Below are positions 1 through 6,681 of a stretch of DNA of 10,758 nucleotides, in pieces (position 1 is the stretch's first letter; every line of letters starts with the position of its first letter). The notes under the pieces are model-generated. The model ran no database searches and was not told the origin of the DNA. It worked only from the letters and a program-made list of their open reading frames with translations. The stretch is from Thermococcus sp. (GTDB lineage Archaea; Methanobacteriota_B; Thermococci; Thermococcales; Thermococcaceae). Location of the stretch: positions 1 through 10,758 of the forward strand of contig JAGHBN010000079.1 of assembly GCA_021160985.1 (NCBI GenBank), given 5' to 3'. Made by a program: the position numbers and the translations under genes.

Positions 1-2
1 CC

Positions 3-218
3 TTCCTCTGGTTCGTGGAGGAAGTCGGTGAACTGAGCGAGGCGATACGGAAGAACGACCGCGAGGCCATGGAGGAGGAGTTCGCCGACGTTCTGGCGTG
101 GCTCGCCAGCTTGGCCAACCTGCTCGGTATTGACTTGGAAGAGGCTGCTAAGAATAAGTACCCCGGCGTCTGCCCCTACTGCGGAAAGAAGCCGTGTGAG
201 TGTGAGGAGAAGTTTTAA
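3..218 (+). CDS. MazG-like nucleotide pyrophosphohydrolase, 3' part
   Basis: This is the C-terminal part of a MazG-family protein. The frame is open to the left edge, so the true start lies outside the window; the GTG at 15 is only an internal Val codon. MazG-type enzymes hydrolyse (d)NTPs to NMP and pyrophosphate, usually as house-cleaning of non-canonical nucleotides. The helical metal-binding signature is visible: EEVGE just inside the window, then about 15 residues later EEEFADV, the EExxE...ExxD pattern that binds Mg2+. After the helical core, the last 18 or so residues carry four Cys (CPYC...CEC) in a Lys-rich tail, which looks like a small zinc knuckle. The stop codon overlaps the end of the converging small gene by 4 nt. 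The family assignment is firm; the substrate is not visible. Confidence 0.8.
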   Translation, partial: FLWFVEEVGELSEAIRKNDREAMEEEFADVLAWLASLANLLGIDLEEAAKNKYPGVCPYCGKKPCECEEKF

Positions 219-460
219 TCTTTTAGCCCCAGCTCTTTCTTAGCCCCCCTCCAGGGTATTCCGTTTTCCAGTGTTTCCTTCGAGAGTCTCTCAAGTTCTC
301 TAAGCTCTTCTTCACTAACCTCCTCTTCAGCGAGCTTCTTTGGTTTCAGACTTACACCCTCGTCCATTGTCTCACCGTCCCATTTTAATTCCAAAATAGG
401 CTTAAACCTTCCCCCCCTTTCGACCCTCATCTTAACGAAAAGACTTTTATACTCTTCCAT
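215..460 (-). CDS. Small charged hypothetical protein
   Basis: I do not recognise this 81-residue protein. It is soluble and highly charged: the N-terminal half reads as alternating beta-strand-like stretches (around residues 6-28), the middle is a Glu-rich helix (about residues 43-65), and the end is Lys-rich. It has no Cys, no membrane segment and no known motif. The ATG at 460 has no Shine-Dalgarno site, and the nearest minus-strand TATA-like box (about 473-463) sits too close to it. A start at the internal ATG at 430 (residue 11), about 37 nt below that box, fits archaeal promoter spacing better. The frame ends cleanly, overlapping the MazG stop by 4 nt, which is typical of real convergent genes. 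It could be a small lineage-specific protein; existence is likely, function unknown. Confidence 0.5.
   Translation of the reverse strand: MEEYKSLFVKMRVERGGRFKPILELKWDGETMDEGVSLKPKKLAEEEVSEEELRELERLSKETLENGIPWRGAKKELGLKD
436..451 (+). promoter_or_regulatory. BRE/TATA promoter for tldD-tldE
   Basis: A BRE-like CGAAAAGA is followed directly by CTTTTATAC. The box centre at about 448 predicts transcription from about 473, giving a leader of some 20 nt that contains the Shine-Dalgarno site at 484-490. The element lies inside the first codons of the divergent small gene if that gene starts at 460. Confidence 0.65.
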
Positions 461-462
461 GA

Positions 463-473
463 ACTATTATATG
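463..473 (-). promoter_or_regulatory. Possible TATA box of the small minus-strand gene
   Basis: Read on the minus strand this is GCATATAATAG. It lies about 37 nt upstream of the ATG at 430 but only a few nt from the ATG at 460, so it supports the shorter start for that gene. No clear BRE is visible, hence low confidence. Confidence 0.35.
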
Positions 474-494
474 CAGTAATCCGAGGTGATGTGC

Positions 495-1913
495 ATGGAA
501 CTTTTGGAGTTCGCTGTTGAAAAGGCCCTCGAAATGGGGGCGAGCTATGCAGAAGCCCGCTACGAGGAGAAGAACGGCACTTCTCTGGCCATGAAGAACG
601 GCAATCCCGAAGGCCTTGAGGTGCTCGCCGAAAAGGGAATTGGCGTTAGAGTCTTGGTCGATGGGGGAATGGGCTTTGCAAGCACGAACGTCCTCACGAA
701 GGAGAGCGTTGCCGGGGCCGTCAAGAAGGCCGTGAAGCTGGCAAAGGCGGCCTCAAAGGTGAGGAACGAGCCGATCCGCTTCAGCGAGGAGGACTTCCAC
801 CGCGTCTCATACAAGGTCAAGATGAAGAAGGACTTCAGGGACGTTTCCCCGGAAGAGAAGTTAGAAATCCTCCGGAAAATCGAGGAGGAGGTTAAAGCCA
901 CCGGCGTGAACGTTCCCATGCGCTACCTGATGTACTCCGACCAGCTCTGGAAGAAGGTCTTCGTAAACAGCGAGGGGGCATACGTGAAGAGCAAAATCCC
1001 ACGCGTTTCTGTTACCTACAACCTTGTGGTCTTCGAGAACGGCCAGATGGAGCAGGCACCCTTCGTCCAGAGGGCATTTTCCGGCGGTCTTGAACTCATC
1101 GAGAAGGACGAGCCTTGGAAGTGGGCGCTCAAAGACGTCCAGGCCTTAAAGAGGCTCATCTACGAGGGCAAGAAGCCGCCGGAAGGGAAGGTTGACCTCG
1201 TCATAAGCCCCGAGGTCGCTGGAATAGCCGTCCACGAGAGCGTCGGGCATCCATACGAGTCGGACAGGATCATGGGAAGGGAAGCGGCCCAGGCCGGAGA
1301 GAGCTTTGTCAAGCCACATATGCTCGGTGAGAGGATTGGAAGCGAGGTCGTTACCGTCATAGAGGACCCAACTATCCCGAACAGCTGGGGCTTCTACCTC
1401 TACGACGACGAGGGCGTGAAGGCAAGACCGCGCTACCTCATCAAGGACGGAATAATCACCGAGTTCCTCACGAACAGAGAATACGCGGCAAAGCTGGGCC
1501 AAAGGTCAAACGCCTCAGCCAGAGCGATAAACTACAACCGCGAGCCGATAGTAAGGATGGCCAACACCTACCTAGCACCCGGGGACTACTCCTTCGAGGA
1601 GCTCATTGAGGACATCAAGCTCGGCGTTTACATGGTCTCATTCAACGAGTGGAACATTGACGACCGCAGGTACCAGCAGAGATACATCGGCAGAGAAGCT
1701 TATCTCATCGAGAACGGCGAGATAAAGCACCCGGTCAGGAGGCCTATCCTTGAGATAACCACCAGAGCGTTGTGGAGCAGCGTCGATGCCGTGGGCAAAG
1801 AGGTTGAGTACTACCCGGGAACCTGCGGTAAGGGCGAACCCGGACAGGGCGTCCCGGTCTGGATGGGCGGAGCACACGCGAGGCTCAGGGACATACCGCT
1901 TAGGAGGCCGTGA
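495..1913 (+). CDS. tldD: TldD, zinc metalloprotease subunit
   Basis: TldD is the zinc-bearing half of the TldD/TldE (PmbA) heterodimeric metalloprotease, a cytoplasmic enzyme that cleaves unfolded or small peptides; in E. coli it matures microcin B17 and degrades the antitoxin CcdA. The zinc site is visible: HESVGH at residues 247-252 (HExxxH) and a distal Cys444 in the GTCGKGEPGQ segment, where the family has its third ligand. The conserved DEG segment and the C-terminal PGQGVPVWMGG run are also present. At 472 residues it has the usual family length. I chose ATG 495 because GAGG of the Shine-Dalgarno GAGGTGAT lies 8 nt before it, the same spacing as in tldE and glyA; GTG 486 and ATG 489 would overlap that site. 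tldE follows after 10 nt. The native archaeal substrate is unknown. Confidence 0.95.
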   Translation: MELLEFAVEKALEMGASYAEARYEEKNGTSLAMKNGNPEGLEVLAEKGIGVRVLVDGGMGFASTNVLTKESVAGAVKKAVKLAKAASKVRNEPIRFSEEDFHRVSYKVKMKKDFRDVSPEEKLEILRKIEEEVKATGVNVPMRYLMYSDQLWKKVFVNSEGAYVKSKIPRVSVTYNLVVFENGQMEQAPFVQRAFSGGLELIEKDEPWKWALKDVQALKRLIYEGKKPPEGKVDLVISPEVAGIAVHESVGHPYESDRIMGREAAQAGESFVKPHMLGERIGSEVVTVIEDPTIPNSWGFYLYDDEGVKARPRYLIKDGIITEFLTNREYAAKLGQRSNASARAINYNREPIVRMANTYLAPGDYSFEELIEDIKLGVYMVSFNEWNIDDRRYQQRYIGREAYLIENGEIKHPVRRPILEITTRALWSSVDAVGKEVEYYPGTCGKGEPGQGVPVWMGGAHARLRDIPLRRP

Positions 1914-1923
1914 GGTGGTGAAG

Positions 1924-3246
1924 ATGTTCGACGTTAATGAGTTCATCCTTAAGAAGGCCAAGGAGCTCGGCTTCGGTGACGTCGTAGTTCTGGGCTACGA
2001 GATGGACAGGAGACAGGTTCGCTTCGCCAACAACGAGATAACCGTCGCCAAGAACTGGCACGAGAGGAAGGTGGAGCTGTTCGTCGAGCTTGAGAAGCGC
2101 GTTGCCGGAACGAGCATCACCGAGCTGAGCGAGGAGAACATCGAGAGGACTCTAGAGACGCTTTTAAGCAACATGAAGGGCATGGCGCCGAAGGAGGACT
2201 ACTACGGCATCGCTGAAGGGCCGTTCCAGTATAAGGACATCCCGGAGACCTTCGATAAGTCCATAGTCGAACTCGACGAGCCGAACGAGTACGTGGAGAG
2301 AGCCATCAACGCCGCCCTTGAGGAGGGTGCTAAGAGAGTAGCGGGTGTCCTCTACACCGACCACAACAAGCTTTATCTCACAACGAGCAACGGCGTTGAG
2401 GCCTTCGAGGAGGGCACCGGGATAGAGATAAGCGTTAGGGCCTTCATCGGAGACCTTGAGAGCGGCCACGGAACGAACTCGGTCCGCGTTCTCAAGAAGT
2501 TTGACCCCGAGAGCGCCGGAAGGAAGGCGGGAGAGATAGCAAGGATGGCGCAGAACCCGGAGCAGGGGCCGGAAGGGCATTTTGACGTCATCTTCGACCC
2601 GCTGGCGTTCGCGAACCTGCTCAGCTACATGAGCTTCATGACATCAGCCTACGCGGCGGAGGCCGGATTCAGCTTCCTCGTGAACAAGCTCGGCCAGAAG
2701 GTTGCCAGCGAGGCCGTCACGATAAAGGACGTCGGCAACATGCCCAACGGCTACGGAACGAGAAAGTTCGACGACGAGGGCGTCCCGACGAGGGAAACGA
2801 CGATAATCGAGAACGGAACTTTCAAGACGTTCCTGCTCAACACGAGCTTAGCCAAGAAGTACGGAACCGAGACGACGGCCAACGCTGGCTTAATAATGCC
2901 CCACGCGTGGAACGTCGTCCTTGAACCGGGTGACTGGTCGAAGGAGGAGCTCTTCAGCGAGGTCAAGAGGGGAATCTACATCACCAACGTCTGGTACACG
3001 CGCTTCCAGAACTACGTTGCAGGGGACTTCTCCACAATCCCGAGGGACGGAATATTCCTCGTCGAGAACGGCGAGCTGAAGCCGATAAGGAACATACGCG
3101 TCAGCGACAACCTGCAGAGAATCCTTGAGGGAATCAAGGCCCTCGGAAAGGAGAGCTACCACATCCACTGGTGGGAAGTTGACACGCCGGTCTCAACGCC
3201 CTACGTCCTCGTGGAGGACGTAGGAATAACGAGGGCGACGAAGTGA
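1924..3246 (+). CDS. pmbA: TldE/PmbA, partner subunit of TldD
   Basis: This 440-residue protein is the TldE (PmbA) partner of TldD. It shares the fold of TldD, with the N-terminal FANNEITV strand region, the central FDVIFDPLAFANLL segment and a C-terminal GDFSTIPRDG run, but it has no HExxxH. At the place where TldD carries its zinc-binding helix, this protein has an uncharged stretch (about residues 225-240), as expected of the non-metal subunit that completes the protease chamber. ATG 1924 is chosen because GAGGTGGTGA overlaps the tldD stop and places GAGG 8 nt upstream. The frame is open further upstream to 1786, but that part is a shadow of tldD. The 10-nt gap and shared promoter make tldD-tldE one operon, giving balanced synthesis of both halves. 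Confidence 0.94.
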   Translation: MFDVNEFILKKAKELGFGDVVVLGYEMDRRQVRFANNEITVAKNWHERKVELFVELEKRVAGTSITELSEENIERTLETLLSNMKGMAPKEDYYGIAEGPFQYKDIPETFDKSIVELDEPNEYVERAINAALEEGAKRVAGVLYTDHNKLYLTTSNGVEAFEEGTGIEISVRAFIGDLESGHGTNSVRVLKKFDPESAGRKAGEIARMAQNPEQGPEGHFDVIFDPLAFANLLSYMSFMTSAYAAEAGFSFLVNKLGQKVASEAVTIKDVGNMPNGYGTRKFDDEGVPTRETTIIENGTFKTFLLNTSLAKKYGTETTANAGLIMPHAWNVVLEPGDWSKEELFSEVKRGIYITNVWYTRFQNYVAGDFSTIPRDGIFLVENGELKPIRNIRVSDNLQRILEGIKALGKESYHIHWWEVDTPVSTPYVLVEDVGITRATK

Positions 3247-3264
3247 CGCCCCGTTCTTTGGTAA

Positions 3265-3270
3265 TTTTTT
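3265..3270 (+). terminator. T6 tract after tldE
   Basis: A run of six T lies about 20 nt after the tldE stop, in an AT-rich stretch without a hairpin. Archaeal RNA polymerase commonly terminates at such oligo-T runs. A separate promoter for the next gene follows. Confidence 0.5.
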
Positions 3271-3320
3271 AAATCTTCTCAAAATTCTGCCGAGAGTTTT
3301 CCCGGAACTAGCTTTAAAAA

Positions 3321-3334
3321 CCAAAACTTTAATA
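3321..3334 (+). promoter_or_regulatory. BRE/TATA promoter of the DUF835 gene
   Basis: CCAAAA followed by CTTTAATA matches the archaeal BRE plus TATA arrangement. Its centre predicts a transcript start near 3356, leaving a short leader that includes the GGTGG site at 3361. A second weaker box, GCTTTAAAAA, lies at 3311-3320. Confidence 0.55.
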
Positions 3335-3371
3335 GTCATCACATAGAAAGTAAAATAATAGGTGGGGGCGC

Positions 3372-4448
3372 GTGCTGGAAATCCTCAACGTGCTTATGAG
3401 GCTTTTTACTTGGGGGTTTGCCCTCTACAGATGGATAAGAAAACGTGAGAAATTCATGCTTTTCCTGGGCCTGGCGCTGTGGATAGACTTTCTGGCTGCC
3501 CTTGCCCAAAAGCCGATACTCGAAGACCTAAGCGTTTCTCCGAACCCCGAAACTCTCGCACCTTTTTTCGCCTTACTGGCCGTAGTTGAAGGAATCCTCC
3601 TACTGGCCACCTCCCTTTACATCACTGAGCGTTTAGATACCAGGAAGGGGCAATTATTGCTCGTTTTAACATCAGTAATTGGTCCCACGTACATTTTGCT
3701 CGCGACGCTTTTCAGCACCTCCTCTCTGCTTCTCATGGCGTTTCCGCTACCCTTCCTGGGGCTATCCCTCATGATTACGGGCTACACTCTCATCAGAAGG
3801 GAGATAGAAATAAAGAGCATCGCCACTCTCTTTCCCGTCGGTGCCTTCCTCCTCGGTGTCATCAACCTCACATACCCCGTGACAATAAATACGGAGCTTG
3901 CCCCGTACCTCTATGGGGCGGGAGCGGCCTTCAGAGCGATGATGTTTATCGGCATGGCAAAATATGCACTTTTCCACATTACACCCGCCAGAACCCAGAT
4001 AGTGAACATACCCCACGGGGCGTTTTACGTGGACAGGCCCAAATACTTCCAGGCAATCCTTCAGAGGATGCAATCCGCAGGAAACGGAATCCTCATTACC
4101 AGAACCCCTCCCAAGGATGAAACGCCAACGTTTCCCGTCTTTTGGGTCACCAGGGTTGCTCCAAGCCCTCCCCCCGAGAACGTGACTGTAGTAAGACCAA
4201 CGGACATGGGGATACTTGTAGATCTGGTCAAAAAGCACCTTGAAAAAGGGCACTCCATTGTAGTGCTCGACTGTTTTGAGTACCTCTCAATGGAAAACGG
4301 CTTTGAAAACGCGTTCAAGTTCCTGCTCTCACTGAAGGACCATGTCCTCAACGTGGGAGGCACCCTTATAGTGGTCACAGACCCTTCCACGTACTCAGAA
4401 AAGCAGTGGAAGCTCATTTTGCGGGAGCTTGAGAGGCTGGAATTTTAA
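3372..4448 (+). CDS. Seven-helix membrane protein with C-terminal DUF835 domain
   Basis: This 358-residue protein has two parts. Residues 1-203 contain about seven hydrophobic segments (roughly 4-21, 27-46, 62-84, 95-115, 118-141, 149-170, 181-202), with a short RKREK loop after the first. Residues about 215-355 form a soluble DUF835 domain, recognised by the VVLDCFEYLSMENGF block (residues 297-311), the following FKFLLSLKD helix and a TLIVVTDPSTYSEK strand-turn. DUF835 is common in Thermococcales and other Euryarchaeota, often behind membrane or sensor modules; its fold looks nucleotide-binding-like, but no function is established. The GTG start at 3372 follows a GGTGG site by about 6 nt. 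The gene stands alone between its own promoter and the transporter. A membrane sensor or signalling role is inference only. Confidence 0.82.
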   Translation: MLEILNVLMRLFTWGFALYRWIRKREKFMLFLGLALWIDFLAALAQKPILEDLSVSPNPETLAPFFALLAVVEGILLLATSLYITERLDTRKGQLLLVLTSVIGPTYILLATLFSTSSLLLMAFPLPFLGLSLMITGYTLIRREIEIKSIATLFPVGAFLLGVINLTYPVTINTELAPYLYGAGAAFRAMMFIGMAKYALFHITPARTQIVNIPHGAFYVDRPKYFQAILQRMQSAGNGILITRTPPKDETPTFPVFWVTRVAPSPPPENVTVVRPTDMGILVDLVKKHLEKGHSIVVLDCFEYLSMENGFENAFKFLLSLKDHVLNVGGTLIVVTDPSTYSEKQWKLILRELERLEF

Positions 4449-4492
4449 CACCACAGGTCAGACATCAAAACTACGGAACGGCCCCCAGCACA

Positions 4493-4512
4493 CCGGAAAA
4501 TGCTTAAAATTT
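4493..4512 (+). promoter_or_regulatory. Possible promoter of the MFS gene
   Basis: CCGGAAAATG (BRE-like) is followed by CTTAAAATT (TATA-like), centre about 4508, predicting a transcript start near 4533. That would cut off the GGAGGTG at 4524-4530 and leave a near-leaderless message, so either this box is not the one used or the Shine-Dalgarno match is not used. Confidence 0.4.
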
Positions 4513-4541
4513 CCCGCTTCATTGGAGGTGGGGAATGAAAA

Positions 4542-5822
4542 ATGGAGGTCATCGAAAACTCCAGACTGGGAGGCTTCCACTACAGGCTTCTGGCGGTCCT
4601 TGGGACAATATGGGCTTTCGTGGCAGTAAACACGCTCTCGGCAGGGTTTGTGATATCTCTGCTCAAGAACGACCCGGCTTTCCAGGGCAGTCTCACGAAG
4701 CTCGGCTCCCTCGGCTCGGCGGCCCTCTTCGGGATGCTCTTCGGCGCGTGGCTCTTCGGCTACCTCGCGGACAGCATCGGGCGGAAGAAGACGCTTACCC
4801 TTGCAGTGGTCACGTTCTCGCTCGGCTCGATAATCAGCTCCTTCGCGGGTAGCCTCGACGAGCTCATAGCCCTGCGCTTCATCGTCGGTCTCGGGCTCGG
4901 CGGCGCACTCCCGGTTGCCAGCTCCTACTTTGCAGAGTTCATGCCGAAGCCAGTGAGAGGCGCGATGGTCTCGGTCCTTGAGAGCTTCTGGGCGGTGGGG
5001 ACTATAATCGTTGGCGTCGTTGCCGTTCTTCTAAAGGCAGACTGGAGGGGCCTACTCCTCTTTGGCGGAGCAGTGATATTGATTCTGCCCCTGGTCCTCA
5101 CACTCCCTGAATCGCCCCGCTACCTGCTCATCAAAGGGCGCGTTAAGGAGGCCGAGGAGACAATAAGAAGGACCCTCAGAGTGAGCGTTAAGCTTGAGGC
5201 CCCCAAAGAAGAGCGGAAGGCCTCGGTGGCCGACCTCTGGAGGAAGTACAGGAGAACAACGCTCATGCTCAACTTGGCCTGGTTCAGCATAGCCTTCTCC
5301 TACTACGGCTTCTTCATCTGGCTCCCGAAGTTTCTATCGTCAACCCTGGGAATCACGGTCTTCAAGAGCTTCCAGTACTTCGTGATAACGGCCGTGGCTC
5401 AGCTGCCCGGATACTGGAGTGCGGCGTACCTCCTTGAGCGGATTGGCCGGAAGAAGACGCTCTCATCATACCTGCTGCTCTCCGGAATAGCTGGGGTCGG
5501 CTTCTACCTCGCGGCAAGCTCGGGGAACGAGACGGCGATAATAGCAAGCGCAATAGCCTTCAGCTTCTTCAACCTCGGTGCCTGGGGGGCGATATACGCC
5601 TATACGCCGGAGCTATACCCGACTTCAGTGAGGGGCACGGGAGCCGGCTGGGCCGGAGCGATGGCCAGAATAGGCGGCGGGATAGCACCGATACTGGCGG
5701 GCAGGATAATGGAAGTGAGCGGGAGTGCTCTGGCAGTCCTCCTCACAGCAGTGGTGGCGATAATCGGAGCTCTGGACGTGCTGGCGCTGGGCGAGGAGAC
5801 GATGGGGAAGAGCCTTGCCTGA
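4542..5822 (+). CDS. Major facilitator superfamily transporter
   Basis: This is a 426-residue, 12-helix secondary transporter of the MFS, in the sugar-porter/metabolite:H+ symporter-like branch. The loop-2/3 signature DSIGRKKT (residues 77-84) recurs in the second half as ERIGRKKT (299-306). PESPRYL follows helix 6 (189-195), a charged cytoplasmic loop spans about 197-240, and PELYPTSVRG (356-365) precedes the Gly-rich helix 11. These features are shared by sugar, organic-acid and NiaP-like carriers, so the substrate cannot be read from the sequence. The start is odd: GGAGGTG at 4524 lies 11-13 nt upstream, too far, while an out-of-frame ATG at 4535 is better spaced (see findings). An in-frame TGA at 4536 rules out any earlier start in this frame. 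The gene is probably monocistronic, between DUF835 and a promoter at 5866. Confidence 0.9.
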   Translation: MEVIENSRLGGFHYRLLAVLGTIWAFVAVNTLSAGFVISLLKNDPAFQGSLTKLGSLGSAALFGMLFGAWLFGYLADSIGRKKTLTLAVVTFSLGSIISSFAGSLDELIALRFIVGLGLGGALPVASSYFAEFMPKPVRGAMVSVLESFWAVGTIIVGVVAVLLKADWRGLLLFGGAVILILPLVLTLPESPRYLLIKGRVKEAEETIRRTLRVSVKLEAPKEERKASVADLWRKYRRTTLMLNLAWFSIAFSYYGFFIWLPKFLSSTLGITVFKSFQYFVITAVAQLPGYWSAAYLLERIGRKKTLSSYLLLSGIAGVGFYLAASSGNETAIIASAIAFSFFNLGAWGAIYAYTPELYPTSVRGTGAGWAGAMARIGGGIAPILAGRIMEVSGSALAVLLTAVVAIIGALDVLALGEETMGKSLA

Positions 5823-5865
5823 GCTTCCCCATTTTATCCAACCAATTTAAATCGTCAAAATACTT

Positions 5866-5882
5866 CGGAAAAAGTTATATGC
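5866..5882 (+). promoter_or_regulatory. BRE/TATA promoter of the small membrane protein gene
   Basis: CGGAAAAAG followed by TTATATG fits the archaeal BRE/TATA pattern. The predicted transcript start near 5903 leaves a short leader holding GTGAT (5906-5910), 5 nt before the ATG at 5916. Confidence 0.6.
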
Positions 5883-5915
5883 ATAACACATTAGTAAAAT
5901 GTATTGTGATGCCCC

Positions 5916-6266
5916 ATGGAATGCGGAATCTTGAAAGTTGTTAGGTACGTCGGTCTCCTGAACCTGTTAGTGCTTGCACTGGTGTCGCTCTTATTCCCAC
6001 CGGCCCTCGTGGTTACCCTGATAGCAGCAGTGCTGTTCTGCTTTCTGATATGGAACCCGCTGAAGAGCGCCGAGCAACTGGCAGCAGAGGGCAACCACGA
6101 TGCGGCAAAATCAAAGCTCGTCATTCCGCTCGTAGTGTCGGCTCTGACAGGTCAGTGGCTTAACATTCATCCTGATTCTAATTGGCTATCTGACCTGCTG
6201 ACCTTCTGTTCTAAATTTTTTAGCCGAACAGTCCCAGGGCCGGCAGAACTGTTATCGCCATGCTGA
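5916..6266 (+). CDS. Small membrane protein, probably frameshifted at its 3' end
   Basis: I do not recognise a named family. The uninterrupted frame encodes 116 residues. Residues 10-47 are strongly hydrophobic with a central Pro-Pro, reading as two membrane helices; residues 48-68 are a charged amphipathic linker; about 69-82 begin a third hydrophobic segment. After residue 83 the frame turns polar and runs 47 nt into the converging COG2426 gene. In the next frame, bases 6166-6201 encode FILILIGYLTC and then a stop, which would complete the third helix and end 18 nt before the neighbour. I infer an extra base (or loss of two) near 6165; the intact product would be about 94 residues. The start is supported by GTGAT and a good TATA box. 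An alternative is a truly divergent C-terminus. Function unknown. Confidence 0.6.
   Translation: MECGILKVVRYVGLLNLLVLALVSLLFPPALVVTLIAAVLFCFLIWNPLKSAEQLAAEGNHDAAKSKLVIPLVVSALTGQWLNIHPDSNWLSDLLTFCSKFFSRTVPGPAELLSPC
6165..6201 (+). other. Probable +1 frameshift site and displaced 3' coding end
   Basis: Dropping a single base at about 6165 joins codon 83 (Asn) to the frame starting at 6166, which reads as eleven mostly hydrophobic residues and stops with TGA at 6199-6201. The original frame across the same bases encodes His, Asp, Asn and Ser in what should be a membrane helix. The switch could be a mutation, a sequencing error or recoding; there is no obvious slippery homopolymer here. Confidence 0.55.
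6216..6221 (+). terminator. T6 tract after the small membrane protein gene
   Basis: Six T in a row follow the displaced stop (6201) by 14 nt and reach the stop codon of the converging gene. This is a likely intrinsic archaeal terminator and supports a gene end at 6201 rather than 6266. Confidence 0.5.
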
Positions 6267-6681
6267 GCAGCCCGCCGAGGATCAGGGCCGGAACGGTCGT
6301 TTTCTTCTCGATGCCAAAAAGATAAGCCGCAAGGCTTCCCGTCCACACCCCTGTCCCGGGGAGGGGTATCGCAACGAACACCGTCAGCCCGAGGAACCCC
6401 CACTTCTCAACGTAGGGGTGGGCCTTTTTCCTCACCCGTTCGACGTAATACAAGTAGAGCCTTGCGAGCCTGTGGAGGGGCGTTCTCTCCAGCCAGAGCA
6501 TGAGCCTGTCTATGAAGGGCAGAAGGGCAGGAAGGACGAGCGAGAGGAGCAGGACACCGAGTGAAGCTGCCAGGAGGGTTTCCCAGAGGGGATAACCTCT
6601 GCCAATGCCGTAGACTATCGCGTACCTGCCTTCAAACGTTGGGACCAGTGAGAGGAGAAAAACTTCAATGAGACCGTTCAT
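6220..6681 (-). CDS. COG2426 / small multidrug export family membrane protein
   Basis: This 153-residue integral membrane protein matches the COG2426 (Sm_multidrug_ex) family: an N-terminal hydrophobic hairpin with P14, E17 and R19 in a PTFEGRY turn, a second hydrophobic block (34-57), a basic amphipathic section (58-93), then IPLPGTGVWTGS (105-116) and a final hydrophobic segment (127-151). The re-entrant-looking, Gly/Pro-rich repeats recall DedA-like membrane proteins. The family name 'small multidrug export' rests on weak early evidence; a transport role is plausible but unproven. Its ATG overlaps the upstream PAP2 stop (ATGA), and GGGAGG lies inside the PAP2 end, so the two are translationally coupled. 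Length is normal for the family. Confidence 0.82.
   Translation of the reverse strand: MNGLIEVFLLSLVPTFEGRYAIVYGIGRGYPLWETLLAASLGVLLLSLVLPALLPFIDRLMLWLERTPLHRLARLYLYYVERVRKKAHPYVEKWGFLGLTVFVAIPLPGTGVWTGSLAAYLFGIEKKTTVPALILGGLLSMAITVLPALGLFG

Noticed and set aside
1786..1923. In-frame extension upstream of tldE
   Set aside because: These codons are an alternative-frame reading of the conserved C-terminus of TldD, and the Shine-Dalgarno site fixes the tldE start at 1924.
3762..4253. Minus-strand open frame (163 codons) within the DUF835 gene
   Set aside because: It is opposite recognisable membrane and DUF835 coding sequence, has no start signals and shows no family features.
4535..4852. Plus-strand open frame starting at ATG 4535
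   Set aside because: Although well spaced from GGAGGTG, beyond the first codons it reads an out-of-frame Arg/Pro/Gly-rich product through the conserved MFS gene; kept only as a clue about the start region.
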